A DNA stretch of 64,000 nucleotides from Acinetobacter piscicola (GTDB lineage: Bacteria; Pseudomonadota; Gammaproteobacteria; Pseudomonadales; Moraxellaceae): the NCBI RefSeq assembly GCF_015218165.1, contig NZ_CP048659.1, positions 744,001-808,000 on the forward strand. The letters run 5' to 3'. Position numbers and translations under genes: made by a program. Shown piece after piece: positions 9,520 to 18,448 of the stretch. Under the pieces are notes generated by a model. It was not told the DNA's origin. It made no database searches and saw nothing but the letters and a program-made list of their open reading frames with translations. Within the stretch, counting starts at the first letter, position 1. Every line of letters starts with the position of its first letter.

Positions 9520-9900
9520 GTGATCTATCATCCGAAGAGCAAACAAATCATAGGAGTAGATATATCGTCTGGCAGTCAGCATGATATTAAATTGGCAAGA
9601 AAAACAGTTAAGAAATTCAAACATTGTGACTATGTTATAACCGATTTAGGGTACTATGGGTTAGAGCAAGATGGCTTTAAATTATTGATGCCAATAAAGA
9701 AAAAGAAGAATTTCCCCTTATTTGATGCTGAGAAAAATTACAATAAAATGATTGGAAAAATACGAGTTGTAATCGAACATATTAACAGTCAATTGAAAAG
9801 ATTTAGAATACTAAGTGAACGCTATCGAAATAGACGAAAAAGATTCGGTTTACGCATTAACTTAATCGCTGTACTGGTAAACCGAATGAACTTGCAATAA
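9520..9900 (+). CDS. IS5-family transposase, ORF B (copy 1)
   Basis: A 126-residue C-terminal half carrying the second Asp (VITDLGYYG) and the catalytic Glu in RVVIEHINSQLKRF. The coding frame is open upstream of this ATG as far as the A-run near 9463. Readable codons there (KFYSGKKKKHTLKAQV) show that a fusion product made by frameshifting is the probable active transposase. Confidence 0.88.
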   Translation: MIYHPKSKQIIGVDISSGSQHDIKLARKTVKKFKHCDYVITDLGYYGLEQDGFKLLMPIKKKKNFPLFDAEKNYNKMIGKIRVVIEHINSQLKRFRILSERYRNRRKRFGLRINLIAVLVNRMNLQ

Positions 9901-10364
9901 CGACTTTCGCAAGAGGTCTAATAGTAAAAACTTCCATAGGCACCTCTTGGTAAACCAGTATCACCTTTGAATGTTAATAATTTACGATGAGTACTATTGC
10001 CGTTCCATTTAAGATTGCCATATTTTAATTCTGTTTTGGTTTGTTGTAATAATTGTTCATTCATATCATGTTGTTGATTATGATTTCTATCAATAAAAAT
10101 GATGATCGCTGTATTCCATTGATCATTTTGGCAGGTATCTAGATCGACAGAAGAACAAATGACAATATCACTGTGATGTAATATTGCGCTATTTTTAGCA
10201 AATTTGATGTGTTGATCCAATAAAGGAAAAATATTTTTTTGTTCAGTTTCTTGTAGTATGTGGAGGAAGTGTGGAGTTGCAATACATGCAATAATTCCAA
10301 TAATACAGATACAAGTGATTAGCTCAATCAGGGAAACGCCCTCTTGTTTACAATAAAAATACAT

Positions 10365-10741
10365 GATTTATTCTACTTTTGAATAGATTAAGTTTATGAG
10401 TTTTAATATTTTTCTAATTATTTATGCAGTTAGCGATAAGTTTTTAAAATATGTATTACTATCGTATTGTTTTACTGCTAAAATAACGGTTAGTGAAAAG
10501 AGTAAGGTATTCACAAATATAATCGAGTAAAAATTTACCGAATTACAACGGAAATTGTAAGTAATTTTGTCAATAATAAGCTTGATTAAAGTTATCAAGC
10601 ACTTGGAAAAAGTCTCAAGTGTTTGTATGATTCAACGTGAGTAGCTTAAAAATAATACTGGGGTATAAAAAGCTTATCTCAGGAAGCCAAAAAATTTTAG
10701 GCTGAGTTTGAACAACAATTTGTTATCTCTGGAGGATATCC
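10365..10741 (+). promoter_or_regulatory. ompA upstream region with long structured leader
   Basis: A 377-bp gene-free stretch. Perfect hairpin GCTTGAT/ATCAAGC lies at 10580-10600 and a shorter CACTTG/CAAGTG hairpin just after it. A TATAAA preceded by TG at 10664-10669 could be an extended -10, without a clear -35. The ribosome-binding site GGAGGATATCC lies directly before the ompA ATG and is unusually strong, as expected for a very abundant protein. The promoter assignment is tentative. Confidence 0.4.
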
Positions 10742-11770
10742 ATGAAATTGAGTCGTATCGCACTTGCTATGCTTGTTGCTGCGCCATTCGCTGCTGCTAA
10801 CGCTGGTGTAACTGTAACTCCATTATTAGTAGGTTACACATTCCAAGACACAGAGCACAACAACCGTAACTTAACAGATAGCCATGAATTACAAGATGAC
10901 TTATTTGTTGGTGCTGCGCTTGGTGTTGAATTAACTCCATGGTTAGGTTTCGAAGCTGAATATAACCAAGTTAAAGGTGATGTTGACCCTAACGCAGGTG
11001 AATATAAGCAACAACAAATCAACGGTAACTTCTATGTTACTTCTGATTTAATCACTAAAGATTATGACAGCAAAATCAAACCTTACGTATTGTTAGGTGC
11101 TGGTCACTATAAATACGATTTTGATGCACCTGCATTAAACTATCGTGATGGTGAAGAAGGTACTTTAGGTAACGCTGGTGCAGGTGTATTCTGGCGCTTA
11201 AACGATGCTCTATCTCTTCGTACAGAAGCTCGTGCAACTTATAACATCGATGAAGATTTCTGGAACTACACAGCACTTGCTGGTCTTAACGTAGTTCTTG
11301 GTGGTCACTTGAAACCTGCTGCGCCTGTAGTAGAAGTTGCTCCAGTACCTGAAGTTGCTCCAACTCCAGTTGCTCCACCACCTCAAGAAATCACTGAACC
11401 ACTTAACATGGAACTTCGTGTATTCTTTGATACAAACAAATCAAATATCAAAGCACAATACAAACCAGAAATCGCTAAGGTTGCTGAGAAGTTAAATGAA
11501 TTCCCGAATGCGACTGCTCGTATTGAAGGTCACACAGATAACACTGGTCCACGTAAGTTAAACGAACGTTTATCTTTAGCTCGTGCTAACTCTGTTAAAT
11601 CTGCACTTGTAAGCGAATTCAACATTGATGCATCTCGTTTGTCTACTCAAGGTTTCGCTTGGGATCAACCGATTGCTGACAACAAAACTAAAGAAGGTCG
11701 TGCTATGAACCGTCGCGTATTCGCTGCGATTTCTGGTAGCCGTACTGTTCTTGCTCAACCAGCTCAATAA
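10742..11770 (+). CDS. ompA: Outer membrane protein OmpA (Omp38 type)
   Basis: A 342-residue major outer-membrane protein. Signal peptide residues 1-21 (cleavage after ANA), then an eight-stranded beta-barrel to about residue 190 ([20 protein letters not shown] start). A Pro/Ala-rich linker (about 192-217) is followed by a periplasmic OmpA/MotB peptidoglycan-binding domain with [18 protein letters not shown] and NERLSLARA, where Asp and Arg bind diaminopimelate. It links the outer membrane to the wall and forms a slow porin. It is monocistronic, with a strong ribosome-binding site and its own terminator. The barrel loops look Acinetobacter-like. Confidence 0.96.
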   Translation: MKLSRIALAMLVAAPFAAANAGVTVTPLLVGYTFQDTEHNNRNLTDSHELQDDLFVGAALGVELTPWLGFEAEYNQVKGDVDPNAGEYKQQQINGNFYVTSDLITKDYDSKIKPYVLLGAGHYKYDFDAPALNYRDGEEGTLGNAGAGVFWRLNDALSLRTEARATYNIDEDFWNYTALAGLNVVLGGHLKPAAPVVEVAPVPEVAPTPVAPPPQEITEPLNMELRVFFDTNKSNIKAQYKPEIAKVAEKLNEFPNATARIEGHTDNTGPRKLNERLSLARANSVKSALVSEFNIDASRLSTQGFAWDQPIADNKTKEGRAMNRRVFAAISGSRTVLAQPAQ

Positions 11771-11791
11771 TATTGAGTCACTGAGTGATAA

Positions 11792-11818
11792 AAAACGACT
11801 CTTCGGAGTCGTTTTTTT
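11792..11818 (+). terminator. Intrinsic terminator after ompA
   Basis: ACGACTC, a TTCG tetraloop and GAGTCGT form a very stable stem followed by T residues. Confidence 0.92.
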
Positions 11819-11887
11819 ATGCCAATTTTTATGTTGATACTTTAAGAATGTTATATTCAGCATTGATATAGAAGAGGATTAAACACC

Positions 11888-12415
11888 GTGAGCATGCCTG
11901 ATGAAATTTTAAATTTACCCTCCAATTGTGGGGTGTTTGCCTTATGGTGTGTGGTTCGACAGTATGGTTTAGATATTCAGCCGCTACAATTGATTGAACT
12001 TTCTCGGCATGATGCTGAAGATGGTACTTTTAGTATTGGCTTGGCTGTTGCTTTGTATAAAATGGGATTTGAAGTCTCTTTTTATAGCGACCCTGATCCT
12101 GATCAGCATGTGAAAGAGCAAGTGGCATATTTTGAGGCAGAACAACTTGGTATTGCGGTTTTACCTGCGCTAAGTTATGAAAGTATTCAACATGAAATAG
12201 AAGAAAATCAAGCTTTAGTGATTGTATTTTATGATGATTTAGAGGGCGTAGGGAATCATTCTTTGGTATATAGTATTGATGAAGATGAAATTTGCTTTTT
12301 TGATAGTTTAGATGCGATGCAACGAGATGTTTTTGAAAAACAGCGCCTAGCAGAAGGAATTTGCCAACAAGCCATAGTAATTCATTGTTATCAAGCTGCT
12401 ACACCATTGAGCTAA
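11888..12415 (+). CDS. C39-like (papain-fold) cysteine peptidase candidate
   Basis: A 175-residue protein with no signal peptide or membrane segment. A candidate triad is visible in the order of C39-like peptidases: Cys in SNCGVFALWCVV (about residue 14), His in GVGNHSLVYSI and Asp in ICFFDSLD. The Gln that usually precedes the Cys in C39 domains is not seen; the context is Ser-Asn-Cys. It may act as a peptidase or as a catalytically similar hydrolase; its substrate is unknown. Start is GTG 11888 (GAGG ten bases upstream) or ATG 11894. It stands alone after ompA. Confidence 0.55.
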   Translation: MSMPDEILNLPSNCGVFALWCVVRQYGLDIQPLQLIELSRHDAEDGTFSIGLAVALYKMGFEVSFYSDPDPDQHVKEQVAYFEAEQLGIAVLPALSYESIQHEIEENQALVIVFYDDLEGVGNHSLVYSIDEDEICFFDSLDAMQRDVFEKQRLAEGICQQAIVIHCYQAATPLS

Positions 12416-12448
12416 AAATAGAAATAAGCATAAATATGAGATAAAGAT

Positions 12449-12476
12449 AGGTTCAGCAAACGAATTTGCTGAACCT
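12449..12476. terminator. Strong hairpin between convergent genes
   Basis: A perfect 12-bp stem (AGGTTCAGCAAA with its complement) around CGAA. The T tract on the plus side is weak, so it is a likely bidirectional transcription end or mRNA 3' stabiliser. Confidence 0.65.
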
Positions 12477-12534
12477 GATGTTTTAGCATTGATCAGGTGA
12501 GCATTTAAGCATGTGCCCAATCAGTTTTACGTAA

Positions 12535-12672
12535 CTACTGTTTCGAGTGTTTACGGTCACGGCGATGTTGTGCTTTGGGTTTTTCTGCTTCATGCATGCC
12601 ACTTTTATGTAAAAGCGGGGATAGTGCAACAGGATTACGGGCTTTAATTTTTGGCATTTTTTTCAGCTTCAT
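12535..12672 (-). CDS. Small basic protein, 45 residues, next to rtcB
   Basis: A short ORF reading MKLKKMPKIKARNPVALSPL at its start and ending RRDRKHSKQ. AAAGG lies eight bases before the ATG. It is very rich in Lys, Arg and His with no membrane segment, so it could bind RNA or ribosomes (inference). It lies 18 bases downstream of the rtcB stop on the same strand, so the two are probably co-transcribed. I do not recognise the family. Short arginine-rich proteins with an NPxAxSPLL..GG.H-like core recur in gammaproteobacteria, which is why I think it is real. Confidence 0.6.
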   Translation of the reverse strand: MKLKKMPKIKARNPVALSPLLHKSGMHEAEKPKAQHRRDRKHSKQ

Positions 12673-12690
12673 TAGATTGACCTTTTATTT

Positions 12691-13896
12691 TTAGCCTTTA
12701 ATACACATGACTTGTTTGAGAGTATGCACCACTTCAATTAAGTCGGTTTGGTTTGCCATCACTTCATCAATATCTTTGTAGGCACTTGGAATTTCATCCA
12801 CCACGCCTTTGTCTTTACGACATTCGATTCCTTCAGTTTGGGCAATTAAATCTTGCTGATTAAACAGATTTTTGGCTTTACTACGGCTCATTTTTCGACC
12901 TGCACCATGCGAGCATGAGCAGAATGAATCGGGATTACCTTTCCCTTTAACAATAAAAGATTTTGCTCCCATTGAACCGGGAATAATGCCATATTCCTCT
13001 GTACCTGCACGAATCGCACCTTTACGCGTCACAAAAACCTCTTCGCCAAAATGCAGTTCTTTTTGCACATAATTATGGTGACAATTAATCGCTTCTTTGG
13101 TCATTTGAAAGCTGGGCAGTAGTGGACGAATGGCTTCTAAAATCAAACGCATCATTTCACGTCGGTTTTCATAAGCATATTCTTGTGCCCACTCTAGGGC
13201 TTCAAAATAATCATCAAAACTGTTTGAACCTTCGGCAAAGTAAGATAAATCTTTGTCAGGTACATGACCAAAACGGCTTTGGGCTTCTTTCTTGGCACGT
13301 TCAATAAAATAGGTGCCAATTACATTACCAAGACCTCGACTGCCTGAATGCAACATGATCCAAACATCATGATTTTCATCTAAACACAACTCGATAAAAT
13401 GGTTACCACCACCGAGTGTGCCGATTTGCTTTTGCCATGTCGAGTCGAAATGGCGCAGCATACGTTTAAGCGCAGGGTGTTTATCGGTAATCAATTTTAA
13501 ACGTTTATCGAGTGGTATCAGCGTTGAAGCTTTGGCTTTAATTTGCTTATGCATTTCAAACCCAACAGGTACTTTACGCTCAATTGCATTACGTAATGTA
13601 CTTAAATTATCAGGCAGTTGATCTGCTTTTAAACTCAAACGCATCGCATTCATGCCACAGCCAATGTCTACGCCCACCGCGGCAGGAATAATGGCATTTT
13701 TGGTCGGAATGACACTACCTACGGTTGCGCCTTTGCCGACATGCACATCAGGCATGACCGCAATATGGGAATGAATAAATTGCAATTGCGCCATTTTACG
13801 CAATTGGGTCATGCTTTCTTCGTCAATGTCGTTGGTATAAATTTTTACGGGAACGCCATAATCTGCTTTGGCGTTCAGAATTTTTTGTATGCCCAT
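12691..13896 (-). CDS. rtcB: RNA-splicing ligase RtcB (3'-phosphate/5'-OH)
   Basis: A 401-residue GTP- and Mn-dependent ligase that joins 2',3'-cyclic phosphate or 3'-phosphate RNA ends to 5'-OH ends in RNA repair. Metal-site motifs are all present: PDVHVGKGATVGSV, VGVDIGCGMN, GGGNHFIE, MLHSGSRGLG, GSMGAKSF, and CSHGAGRKMSR with the guanylated His. ATG 13896 (MGIQKIL) gives the family N-terminus. The frame is open for 48 more codons into the leader, but that part is not RtcB-like and runs through a terminator hairpin. No rtcR or rtcA lies beside it; the leader suggests a different control. Confidence 0.94.
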   Translation of the reverse strand: MGIQKILNAKADYGVPVKIYTNDIDEESMTQLRKMAQLQFIHSHIAVMPDVHVGKGATVGSVIPTKNAIIPAAVGVDIGCGMNAMRLSLKADQLPDNLSTLRNAIERKVPVGFEMHKQIKAKASTLIPLDKRLKLITDKHPALKRMLRHFDSTWQKQIGTLGGGNHFIELCLDENHDVWIMLHSGSRGLGNVIGTYFIERAKKEAQSRFGHVPDKDLSYFAEGSNSFDDYFEALEWAQEYAYENRREMMRLILEAIRPLLPSFQMTKEAINCHHNYVQKELHFGEEVFVTRKGAIRAGTEEYGIIPGSMGAKSFIVKGKGNPDSFCSCSHGAGRKMSRSKAKNLFNQQDLIAQTEGIECRKDKGVVDEIPSAYKDIDEVMANQTDLIEVVHTLKQVMCIKG

Positions 13897-13960
13897 GATC
13901 TTTACTCTAAGCAATTTTATATTTGTCCGAATAATTCTATTTACCTGTTTTTTCAGGCAT

Positions 13961-13986
13961 AAAAAAACCCAGCGAATACTAGGTTT
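13961..13986 (-). terminator. Intrinsic terminator inside the rtcB leader
   Basis: On the minus strand AAACCTAG, loop TATTCG and CTGGGTTT make an eight-pair stem (one G-U) followed by seven T. It lies about 65 bases before the rtcB start, downstream of a strong promoter, so it would end most transcripts before the gene unless relieved. Confidence 0.75.
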
Positions 13987-14000
13987 AGAATCTTGGCATT

Positions 14001-14027
14001 CGGACACTTTGGTACAGCAAGTGTCCG
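14001..14027 (-). promoter_or_regulatory. Leader hairpin P1 upstream of rtcB
   Basis: CGGACACT and AGTGTCCG form a perfect eight-pair stem with an 11-base loop. The loop contains TGCTG, which could alternatively pair with CAGCA of the upstream stem, giving a possible switch. Confidence 0.55.
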
Positions 14028-14032
14028 TGAGC

Positions 14033-14086
14033 GACATCATTGCTGTATTAGTTTGTTGTGTTTTCCAATGTCAGCATGATGATGTC
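14033..14086 (-). promoter_or_regulatory. Leader hairpin P0 enclosing a short uORF
   Basis: On the RNA, GACATCAT, a two-base bulge and TGCTG pair with CAGCA and ATGATGTC, 13 pairs in all. The stem starts directly after an AGGAGG ribosome-binding site. The loop holds most of the 9-codon uORF at 14048-14077. Confidence 0.55.
14048..14077 (-). CDS. Putative 9-residue leader peptide of rtcB
   Basis: The ORF reads MLTLENTTN and then stops with TAA. It has a perfect AGGAGG (14086-14091 complement) with an eight-base spacer. It is the only ORF in the leader with such a signal. Its translation could affect the P0, P1 and terminator folds. The peptide shows no run of one amino acid, so classic amino-acid attenuation is not indicated. 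Confidence 0.45.
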   Translation of the reverse strand: MLTLENTTN

Positions 14087-14129
14087 CTCCTATAAAATCT
14101 TTTGGAAAAGATGAATCGAATTTGGCGCT

Positions 14130-14157
14130 ATTTTAAGCATTTAAAGTTGACTGTCAA
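14130..14157 (-). promoter_or_regulatory. Sigma-70 promoter for the rtcB leader
   Basis: Consensus TTGACA (complement of 14152-14157) and TAAAAT (complement of 14130-14135) are separated by 16 bases. Transcription would start near 14123, giving a leader of about 227 bases. The rest of 14136-14272 is AT-rich with no convincing gene. Confidence 0.65.
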
Positions 14158-14274
14158 GGAGAGCTTACGATTTATTATTTCATTTTTAAATAAATTTATA
14201 ATCTTAAAATATTTAACCTATTGTTTATTCATTGATATTTTTAGCTTAAAAAAATTAAAATATTCATTTTGCAA

Positions 14275-14300
14275 TAAAAAAGCCCTATCGAAATAGGGCT
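14275..14300 (-). terminator. Intrinsic terminator after lysP
   Basis: AGCCCTAT, a TTCG-type loop and ATAGGGCT on the minus strand are followed by TTTTTT. It ends the xanthine permease-rsmC-lysP group. Confidence 0.9.
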
Positions 14301-14332
14301 AAGCGCTTGTAATAAAATGAAGCTTAATACAG

Positions 14333-15799
14333 TTATGCTTTATCTTCGTCCATTGGTTTTACATCCATATCTTTATAGGCAATCAATTTTGAGCCATTTT
14401 TAAATTTATAGATCAGCCAAATTGCGAGGAAAAGTGGAAGACTGATATAGGTCGATAGTACACTCATCCAGTCACCGTTGAGAAATGCTTCATAGTTTTG
14501 TCCAAGGACAACAATGGTACAAAGAATGAACGCAAACCAAGGGGCAAATGGGAAGAATTTTGCACGATATGCCAAATCTTCTAATTTATAACCTTGCGCC
14601 AAATAGCCTTTACGGAAGCGATAATGCGAAATTGCAATACCTAACCAAACAATAAAGCCACACATTCCTGACATGTTTAATAGCCATGTAAAGACTTCAT
14701 TCTCGCCAAAAAGCGTGGTCAGGAAACACAGTGCTGCAATCGCAGTTGTTGCATACAAGGCATTCATTGGTACGCCACGTAGATCAAGTTTAGCAAACCA
14801 TTTCGGTGCGCGTCCTTGACGTGCCATATCAAATAACATACGGGTAGAAGAATACATACCTGAGTTACCTGCAGACATGATTGCAGTTAAAATCACGGCA
14901 TTCATCAAACCTGCAGCAAAAGCTAACCCTGCTTTTTCGTAGAGCAGGGTAAATGGTGAAAGGGTAATATTACCATCACCTTCGGCAGCAAGTTTGAGAC
15001 TTGGGTCGGTATAAGCAACCAATGTTCCAATAATGAAAATACATAAAATGTAAAATAATAGAATACGCCAGAAAATTTGCTTAATGGCAATTGGAATGGT
15101 TTTCTTTGGATCTTTCGACTCACCCGCAGCAACCCCAACCATTTCAGTCCCTTGGAATGAAAATCCTGCAATCATAGCCACGCCAACTAAGGCTTGGAAA
15201 CCACCCACAAAAGGTGCTTCGCCAATGGTCCAGTTTTTGGTCACAGACTGTGTTGGATCAAGCATAATTTTACCAATCATGAATAAACCAATCACAATGA
15301 AGAAAATGATTGCAATCACTTTAACCAATGAAAATAAAAATTCACTTTCGCCAAAGCCTTTCACAGTTAAGGCATTGATAAAGAAAATGATGGCAAGGAA
15401 GATTGCACTCCACCAGACTCCAGGAATATCAGGGAACCAAAATTTCATGATGAATTGAACTGCCACCAATTCAAAGGCAACAGTAATTGCCCAGTTGTAC
15501 CAGTAGTTCCAACCGAGTGCAAAGCCAAAACCTTCTTCGACATATTTATTACCATAGGTAAAAAATGCACCTGATGTTGGGTTATGTGTTGCGAGTTCGC
15601 CTAAACTGGTCATCAAGAAATAAATCATGACACCAATCAAGGCATAAGCAAGTAATGCACCGCCGGGTCCTGCTGTGGCAATGGTTTGACCTGATGCTAG
15701 GAATAAACCTGTACCGATTGAACCACCAATGGCGATCATATTTAAATGTCGAGCGCCGAGCTTACGCTTGAGTTGAGGATGATCTTGTCCGCTCATCAT
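14333..15799 (-). CDS. lysP: Lysine-specific permease (APC family)
   Basis: A 488-residue inner-membrane amino-acid permease with 12 predicted helices. The N-terminus ([24 protein letters not shown]) carries the substrate-binding GSIGTG loop of helix 1. [33 protein letters not shown] and [15 protein letters not shown] closely resemble E. coli LysP, so lysine is the likely substrate, imported with protons. The ATG overlaps the rsmC stop as ATGA, indicating translational coupling, although no functional link between the two is known. Confidence 0.88.
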   Translation of the reverse strand: MMSGQDHPQLKRKLGARHLNMIAIGGSIGTGLFLASGQTIATAGPGGALLAYALIGVMIYFLMTSLGELATHNPTSGAFFTYGNKYVEEGFGFALGWNYWYNWAITVAFELVAVQFIMKFWFPDIPGVWWSAIFLAIIFFINALTVKGFGESEFLFSLVKVIAIIFFIVIGLFMIGKIMLDPTQSVTKNWTIGEAPFVGGFQALVGVAMIAGFSFQGTEMVGVAAGESKDPKKTIPIAIKQIFWRILLFYILCIFIIGTLVAYTDPSLKLAAEGDGNITLSPFTLLYEKAGLAFAAGLMNAVILTAIMSAGNSGMYSSTRMLFDMARQGRAPKWFAKLDLRGVPMNALYATTAIAALCFLTTLFGENEVFTWLLNMSGMCGFIVWLGIAISHYRFRKGYLAQGYKLEDLAYRAKFFPFAPWFAFILCTIVVLGQNYEAFLNGDWMSVLSTYISLPLFLAIWLIYKFKNGSKLIAYKDMDVKPMDEDKA

Positions 15800-16839
15800 G
15801 CTTCCTTAAGATTTTTTTGAGTGTTGGCGAATAACACTTTAAAACCTTGTTGATCAGCTTTGGTCGCACATTGACCAAAACTTTGTTCAATAAGTAATGG
15901 ATAATTGAGGAAGCGGTTCGCCACAATCCATAATTCGCCACCTGATTTTAAATGTCGTCTTGCAGTTTTGCACAGTGTTTCACTGGCATTGTAATCGGTT
16001 TGAATTCCTTGGTGAAATGGAGGATTGCTGACGATCGCGTGCAAAAATAATGGCGCATCATCAATCCCTGTCACTGCTTTTATTTCGAGTTGTTCTAGGG
16101 GTAAATTATTTTTTTCAAAGGTCATTTGGGTGGATGCTAAAGCAAAAGCATCTACATCCAAAGCAAAAATACGATTTTTCGGATTTAGCTTGCATAAATA
16201 TGCACTGATCACACCCGCACCGCAACCAAAATCAGCAATTTTGCCTGAAGTCACTTGTGATAAATACGGTAACAACACTGCAGTACCGACATCAAGACGA
16301 TTTTGGCTAAACACGCCCGGAAGCGCACAAATGGTCAGTTCGCCTGCAGGCGTTGCAACTGGATAATGTTGAACCCATTCTGCTAAAGGTTTTGCATGTA
16401 CCGTTTTGTCAGTTGTCAGTTGCCACATTTGACAATGACGAGCACTGTCCAATTTGATGGCTTGACCAAAGGGCTGTAACTGTTTTGATGCTCGTTCAAC
16501 ACCGCCTTTTTTCTCACCAACAAGGAAAATAGACGCACCTATTGCTAAGCGGCTGACTAAATTGTGCAAAATATAATTGAGTAATTCTTTTGATTTTGGC
16601 ACAAATACGATTGCTTGATCAAAATCATGCGTAGGTAAATCTGTACCAAAATGCACATTGGCCTTTAAGTTTTGGAAATATTGAAATTCATTAAAATTCC
16701 ATGTCCAAACGCTGGCTTCGATGTCATGAGCTAAATTTGAAAGTAGATCATCCGTTGGCGCATTGACCAATAATACACGTCCAGAAAGGTAGTCATGCTG
16801 TCGAATGACAACTTCACTGCTTGGCTCCATAATCACCAT
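15796..16839 (-). CDS. rsmC: 16S rRNA m2G1207 methyltransferase
   Basis: A 347-residue SAM-dependent enzyme with the duplicated RsmC layout. An inactive N-terminal Rossmann-like domain (about 1-165) is followed by a catalytic domain with motif I ([16 protein letters not shown], about 201-216), the acidic loop ALDVDAFAL, and the guanine-N2 methyltransferase motif NPPFHQG (about 268-274). It modifies G1207 of 16S rRNA in the 30S subunit. ATG 16839 or ATG 16830 could be used; neither has a strong ribosome-binding site. The small hairpin upstream (16863-16884) separates it from the permease gene. Confidence 0.88.
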   Translation of the reverse strand: MVIMEPSSEVVIRQHDYLSGRVLLVNAPTDDLLSNLAHDIEASVWTWNFNEFQYFQNLKANVHFGTDLPTHDFDQAIVFVPKSKELLNYILHNLVSRLAIGASIFLVGEKKGGVERASKQLQPFGQAIKLDSARHCQMWQLTTDKTVHAKPLAEWVQHYPVATPAGELTICALPGVFSQNRLDVGTAVLLPYLSQVTSGKIADFGCGAGVISAYLCKLNPKNRIFALDVDAFALASTQMTFEKNNLPLEQLEIKAVTGIDDAPLFLHAIVSNPPFHQGIQTDYNASETLCKTARRHLKSGGELWIVANRFLNYPLLIEQSFGQCATKADQQGFKVLFANTQKNLKEA

Positions 16840-16862
16840 CCATTAGAAAAGTTTGAACAATA

Positions 16863-16884
16863 ATGCCCAGTCAAAACTGGGCAT
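16863..16884 (-). terminator. Hairpin between purine permease and rsmC
   Basis: ATGCCCAGT and ACTGGGCAT form a perfect stem, but the following TTATTG is a poor T tract. Termination may be partial, allowing readthrough into rsmC. Confidence 0.5.
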
Positions 16885-16901
16885 TATAAGGAATTACTCA
16901 A

Positions 16902-18275
16902 TTATTTTTTAGTTTCAGGTAAAACTAAATTTAAGATCAAAGCTGAAATACCGCCTGTTGCCACACCAGAGCTAAAAATATTACGTGGTAATTCAGGAAG
17001 ATGCTCTAAAATTTGAGGAACTTGAGCAACCCCTAAACCGAGTGCTAAAGAAATTGCAATAATCAATAATGCACGACGATCAAGACTAACACCTGACAAA
17101 ATGTTAATACCTGATGCAGCCACTGCACCAAACATCACCATGACCGCACCTCCGAGTACAGCTTGTGGAACAGCTTGGATCACACCTGCAACCGCAGGGA
17201 ATAGGCCAAGAACGATCAGCATGATCGCGATCCAGATGCCGACATAACGACTTGCAACACCTGTAAGCTGAATTACACCGTTATTTTGTGCAAATACTGA
17301 ACTTGGAAAAGTATTAAAAATCCCTGCAAGGAATGAGTTTGCACCATTGACCAGTACACCACCTTTAATACGTTGCATCCATAAAGGACCATCAACAGGT
17401 TGGTTGGAGATTTTAGAGGTTGCAGTGACATCTCCAATTGCTTCTAAAGAAGTGACGAGGTAAATAAATGCCATGGGTATGAATAAGCTCCAAGAGAAAC
17501 TTAGACCAAAATGCATCGGTGTTGGTACTTGGATTAATGGTGCATCTTTTAAACCTGAAAAATTCAGATAACCCATATAGCCAGCGAGCGCATAACCAAT
17601 GACTAATGCAATCAAGATTGCAGAACTTTTTAGCCATACGATTTTAAAACGGTTGAGTAAAATGATGATGGCCAATACGGTACATGACATAATTAAGTTG
17701 TCAGTACTGGCAAAGGTTTTATTTTCCATGGCTTGATAGCCGCCACCCATACTGATTAGACCTTCTTTAATTAAAGTCAGACCAATAAGTAGTACGACAA
17801 TACCTGTAACCAATGGGGTAATGAGTTTTTTCACCCAAGGTAAAATACGTGATACACCCATTTCAATAAATGAGCCTGCAATGACAACACCAAAAATCGA
17901 AGCCATGACCGCTTCTACAGGTGTGCCTGCAGCAACCATTGCTGAACCAATCCCGATAATCGGACCAATAAAGTTAAAACTAGTCCCTTGGACAATCAAT
18001 AATCCTGCACCAAAGGGTCCTACTTTTTTGCATTGTAAAAAGGTTGCGATCCCTGAAATGACCAAAGACATGGATAAAATCATGTTGGTATCGTGTGTGG
18101 AAACGCCGAGCGCTAAACAAATGAGCAAACCTGGTGTCACGATTGGGACAATAATGGCAAGTAAATGTTGTAGAGCTGCAAAAAATGCGATCAACGGTTT
18201 TGGACGATCATTTAAGCCATAAACAAGATCAATTTGACCTTGTTGTTGCTCTTGAGAGGTATTTAAATCGGACAT
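16902..18275 (-). CDS. NCS2-family xanthine/urate permease
   Basis: A 457-residue inner-membrane purine importer with about 12-14 helices. The family signatures are FAALQHLLA in helix 1, TSLEAIGDVTATSKIS and the long motif FPSSVFAQNNGVIQLTGVASR. These match the XanQ/XanP/UacT branch rather than the uracil (UraA) branch. Xanthine or urate is the likely substrate; the exact specificity cannot be told. It is the first gene of a minus-strand run followed by rsmC and lysP. Confidence 0.87.
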   Translation of the reverse strand: MSDLNTSQEQQQGQIDLVYGLNDRPKPLIAFFAALQHLLAIIVPIVTPGLLICLALGVSTHDTNMILSMSLVISGIATFLQCKKVGPFGAGLLIVQGTSFNFIGPIIGIGSAMVAAGTPVEAVMASIFGVVIAGSFIEMGVSRILPWVKKLITPLVTGIVVLLIGLTLIKEGLISMGGGYQAMENKTFASTDNLIMSCTVLAIIILLNRFKIVWLKSSAILIALVIGYALAGYMGYLNFSGLKDAPLIQVPTPMHFGLSFSWSLFIPMAFIYLVTSLEAIGDVTATSKISNQPVDGPLWMQRIKGGVLVNGANSFLAGIFNTFPSSVFAQNNGVIQLTGVASRYVGIWIAIMLIVLGLFPAVAGVIQAVPQAVLGGAVMVMFGAVAASGINILSGVSLDRRALLIIAISLALGLGVAQVPQILEHLPELPRNIFSSGVATGGISALILNLVLPETKK

Positions 18276-18448
18276 GGGAGTGGGAGAACAGCGGCAAGAT
18301 GGTGCTATTCTAATCTCTTTACACTCTTTTACAAAATAAAAAGCCCGTTATTGTGAAAAAAACTTGTAACAGTCCATAAACTGTCACTACTAAAAGTTAA
18401 GATTTTTCTGTATAATTTGCCCTCAAACTTTAGGCGTATCGAATTTAC

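Larger units (their letters stand above)
9038..9918 (+). mobile_element. IS5-family (IS427-like group) insertion sequence, copy 1
   Basis: An 881-bp element bounded by perfect 16-bp terminal inverted repeats (GACCTCTTGCGAAAGT on the left, its complement at 9903-9918) and flanked by a TA duplication at 9036-9037 and 9919-9920. It carries two overlapping-phase transposase frames. A TA duplication and two-frame transposase fit the IS427 group of IS5. A second copy with the same encoded proteins lies at 60145-61025 in the same orientation. This copy disrupts the fimT-like gene; the boundaries are confirmed because excision restores that frame. Confidence 0.93.
8948..10364 (-). pseudogene. fimT/GspH-like type IV pseudopilin gene, broken by IS5-family element
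   Basis: The N-terminal 148 codons (10364 to 9921) encode a minor pseudopilin. A short leader ends in G and is followed by the prepilin site G-VSLIELI and one hydrophobic helix. After that come the FimT-type features CSSVDLDTC, W..AIIIFID, NHNQQHD.NE.LL and GLPRGAYGSFYY. The frame stops at a TAG formed by the duplicated TA and the first IS base. Removing 9038-9918 plus one TA restores 29 further codons, starting YCSNYDPSKH and ending STITC, with TAA at 8948-8950. The intact protein would be 177 residues with a C-terminal Cys, typical of FimT/GspH. No other pilin gene is nearby. Confidence 0.85.

Noticed and set aside
13897..14040. 48-codon in-frame extension of RtcB
   Set aside because: It runs through two hairpins including a terminator, has no family similarity, and the normal RtcB N-terminus begins at 13896.
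14102..14296. 64-codon plus-strand ORF upstream of rtcB
   Set aside because: AT-rich, with Ile/Phe/Lys-rich translation. It overlaps the rtcB promoter and lysP terminator on the other strand and has no ribosome-binding site.
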